Of a stretch of 64,000 bases of DNA, positions 62,953 through 64,000 are shown in pieces. The notes under the pieces are model-generated. The model saw only the letters and a program-made list of their open reading frames with translations. It did no database searches and was not told where the DNA came from. The translations under genes were made by a program, and so were the position numbers. Positions within the stretch are counted from its first letter, which is position 1. Each line of letters opens with the position of its first letter. The stretch is from Linnemannia schmuckeri (lineage: Eukaryota; Mortierellomycota; Mortierellomycetes; Mortierellales; Mortierellaceae): positions 1,394,001-1,458,000 of the forward strand of contig JANATG010000011.1 in the NCBI GenBank assembly GCA_029449235.1, read 5' to 3'.

Positions 62953-64000
62953 ATGGCTCCCATCGCTCGTATCGCTATGGCCGTGTTGCTCTTCTCGGCC
63001 ACCTTCATCAACGCCGCCCCTACTGCCACCACCGTAGACAACGACGCCCACATTGCCGGCTTCAGCCGCGCCGTCTCTGAGGCCGCCGCGGGTATCAAGC
63101 TCGTCTATAAGTGCACCGTCCCCAACACCATGGCCATCACCTTTGACGACGGCCCCTTCGACTACACCGCCGACCTCGTCAAGCTGTTCAAGAAGAAGAA
63201 CGCCAAGGCCACCTTCTTTGTCAACGGTGACAACAATGGCAAGATCACCGACTATGCCACTGCCGTCAAGCAGGCCTACCTCGATGGACACCAGATCGCC
63301 TCCCACACCTGGAGCCATGGCGATTTGGCAACCATGAGCGTGGGCAAGATCAACGAGGAGATGAACAAGCGTAAGTTTTTCTATTTTTGTTGTGGGTTTG
63401 CGAATGCTTTTTTGTTTGGGTATTTTCAATCATTTTGAAGCCCTGAGTTTTTTTTTTTTTTGATCGAGCTACTTGAGCAAGCCTGGCCCCGCTTTTTGTT
63501 CCTTTGTTGTATACTCCCCGAATATCGGGGTAGTATCTTTACACTCGCTTCTAATAATAATCTCAAAACGTGCTCCCAATTGTCTCTTTTCTAACCAACC
63601 CGATCTCCTCTCTCGCCCTCTCCTTTATCATCCTTTCCTACACCCCACTCTGCCTTCTCATTATCATAATTCTTTCTGCGTTCTCCCTATTCTTCCACTC
63701 CCGCCTATAAATCAAATAACAATAGTCGATGTTGCCATTAAGAAGATCATCGGCGTGTCGCCCACGTACATGCGTCCCCCTTATGGAAGTATCAACGATC
63801 GCGTCACCAAGACCGTCGGCGCCAGATATACCATTGTCATGTGGAGCCAGGACACTAACGATTGGCAACGTAAGTTACCCTCTCTTTTCATGTTTCGCGC
63901 TTGCTTTGCTTGTTGTGCGATGAGGTTTTCTCGGTGAGAAAAAAGAATGGAGAGAATGAGGAGGAATGTGCGCATGGGGATGCCTGCCGGCGCTCAGACC
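62953..64000 (+). CDS. Secreted chitin deacetylase, copy 2 (3' end beyond the window)
   Basis: Exons 62953-63370 and 63726-63869 are visible; intron 2 starts at 63870 (GTAAGT) and no acceptor is seen before the window ends. The protein has a signal peptide (MAPIARIAMAVLLFSATF, cleavage near INAAP). CE4 motifs are ITFDDGPFDYTADL, ATFFVNG, the zinc-binding HTWSHGDLA at about 117-121, and YMRPPYGSIN near 155. It parallels copy 1 throughout the alignable part. Intron 1 is at the identical position and phase (EEM-N/T-K, then L-DVA). Intron 2 lies two bases earlier (CAA C|GTAAGT, phase 1). Codon use is strongly C/G-ending, more so than in copy 1, suggesting higher expression. About 70 C-terminal residues should lie beyond the edge. 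Confidence 0.92.

Overview
The window reads as nuclear DNA of an early-diverging filamentous fungus, most likely Mucoromycota/Mortierellomycotina (inference). What the sequence shows: short GT-AG introns with TACTAAC-like branch points, pyrimidine-rich leaders before start codons, strong G/C preference at third codon positions, long polyQ/polyN/His-rich tracts, many A/T homopolymers, and tandem CE4 chitin deacetylase genes, as expected of a chitosan-rich wall. No tRNA, rRNA, CRISPR array, transposase or reverse transcriptase was found. The gene models come from splicing by eye. Every multi-exon model given with confidence above 0.6 keeps its reading frame across all junctions, and most join inside recognisable motifs.

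Layout. 1-487 (+): 3' end of an unidentified membrane-anchored protein. 1316-3764 (+): TBC-domain Rab-GAP-like protein. 4398-9369 (-): 1115-aa low-complexity nuclear-type protein with a duplicated Myb/SANT-like helical module, an AT-hook-like motif and a coiled coil. 9370-31658: about 22 kb with no conventional gene, rich in poly-A/poly-T runs and microsatellites. It holds a few exon-like islands, some of which chain in phase into the 4398-9369 gene. 31659-56549 is gene dense: alanine aminotransferase (+), ATG10 (-), GH85 ENGase (+), CSC1/OSCA/TMEM63-type channel (+), mitochondrial pyruvate carrier MPC2 (+), MINDY deubiquitinase (-), an uncertain small gene (-), Pof3/Dia2-type TPR/F-box/LRR protein (-), triosephosphate isomerase (+) and a peroxisomal SDR enoyl-CoA reductase-like enzyme (+). 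58330-59662 and 62953-end (+) are two paralogous secreted chitin deacetylases; the second runs off the window.

Functional picture. This is a housekeeping neighbourhood, not a gene cluster. Central carbon metabolism is covered by TPI, alanine aminotransferase and MPC2. Protein turnover is covered by ATG10, MINDY, Pof3/Dia2 and ENGase. Lipid oxidation in peroxisomes is represented by the SDR, and the cell wall by the deacetylases. Two head-to-head pairs (ATG10/ENGase and Pof3/TPI) have fewer than 400 bp between start codons and probably share promoter regions. The most unusual items are the 22-kb low-complexity desert with its candidate long-intron exons, the duplicated Myb-like protein, a GC-AG intron in ATG10, and the tandem deacetylases with one shifted intron.
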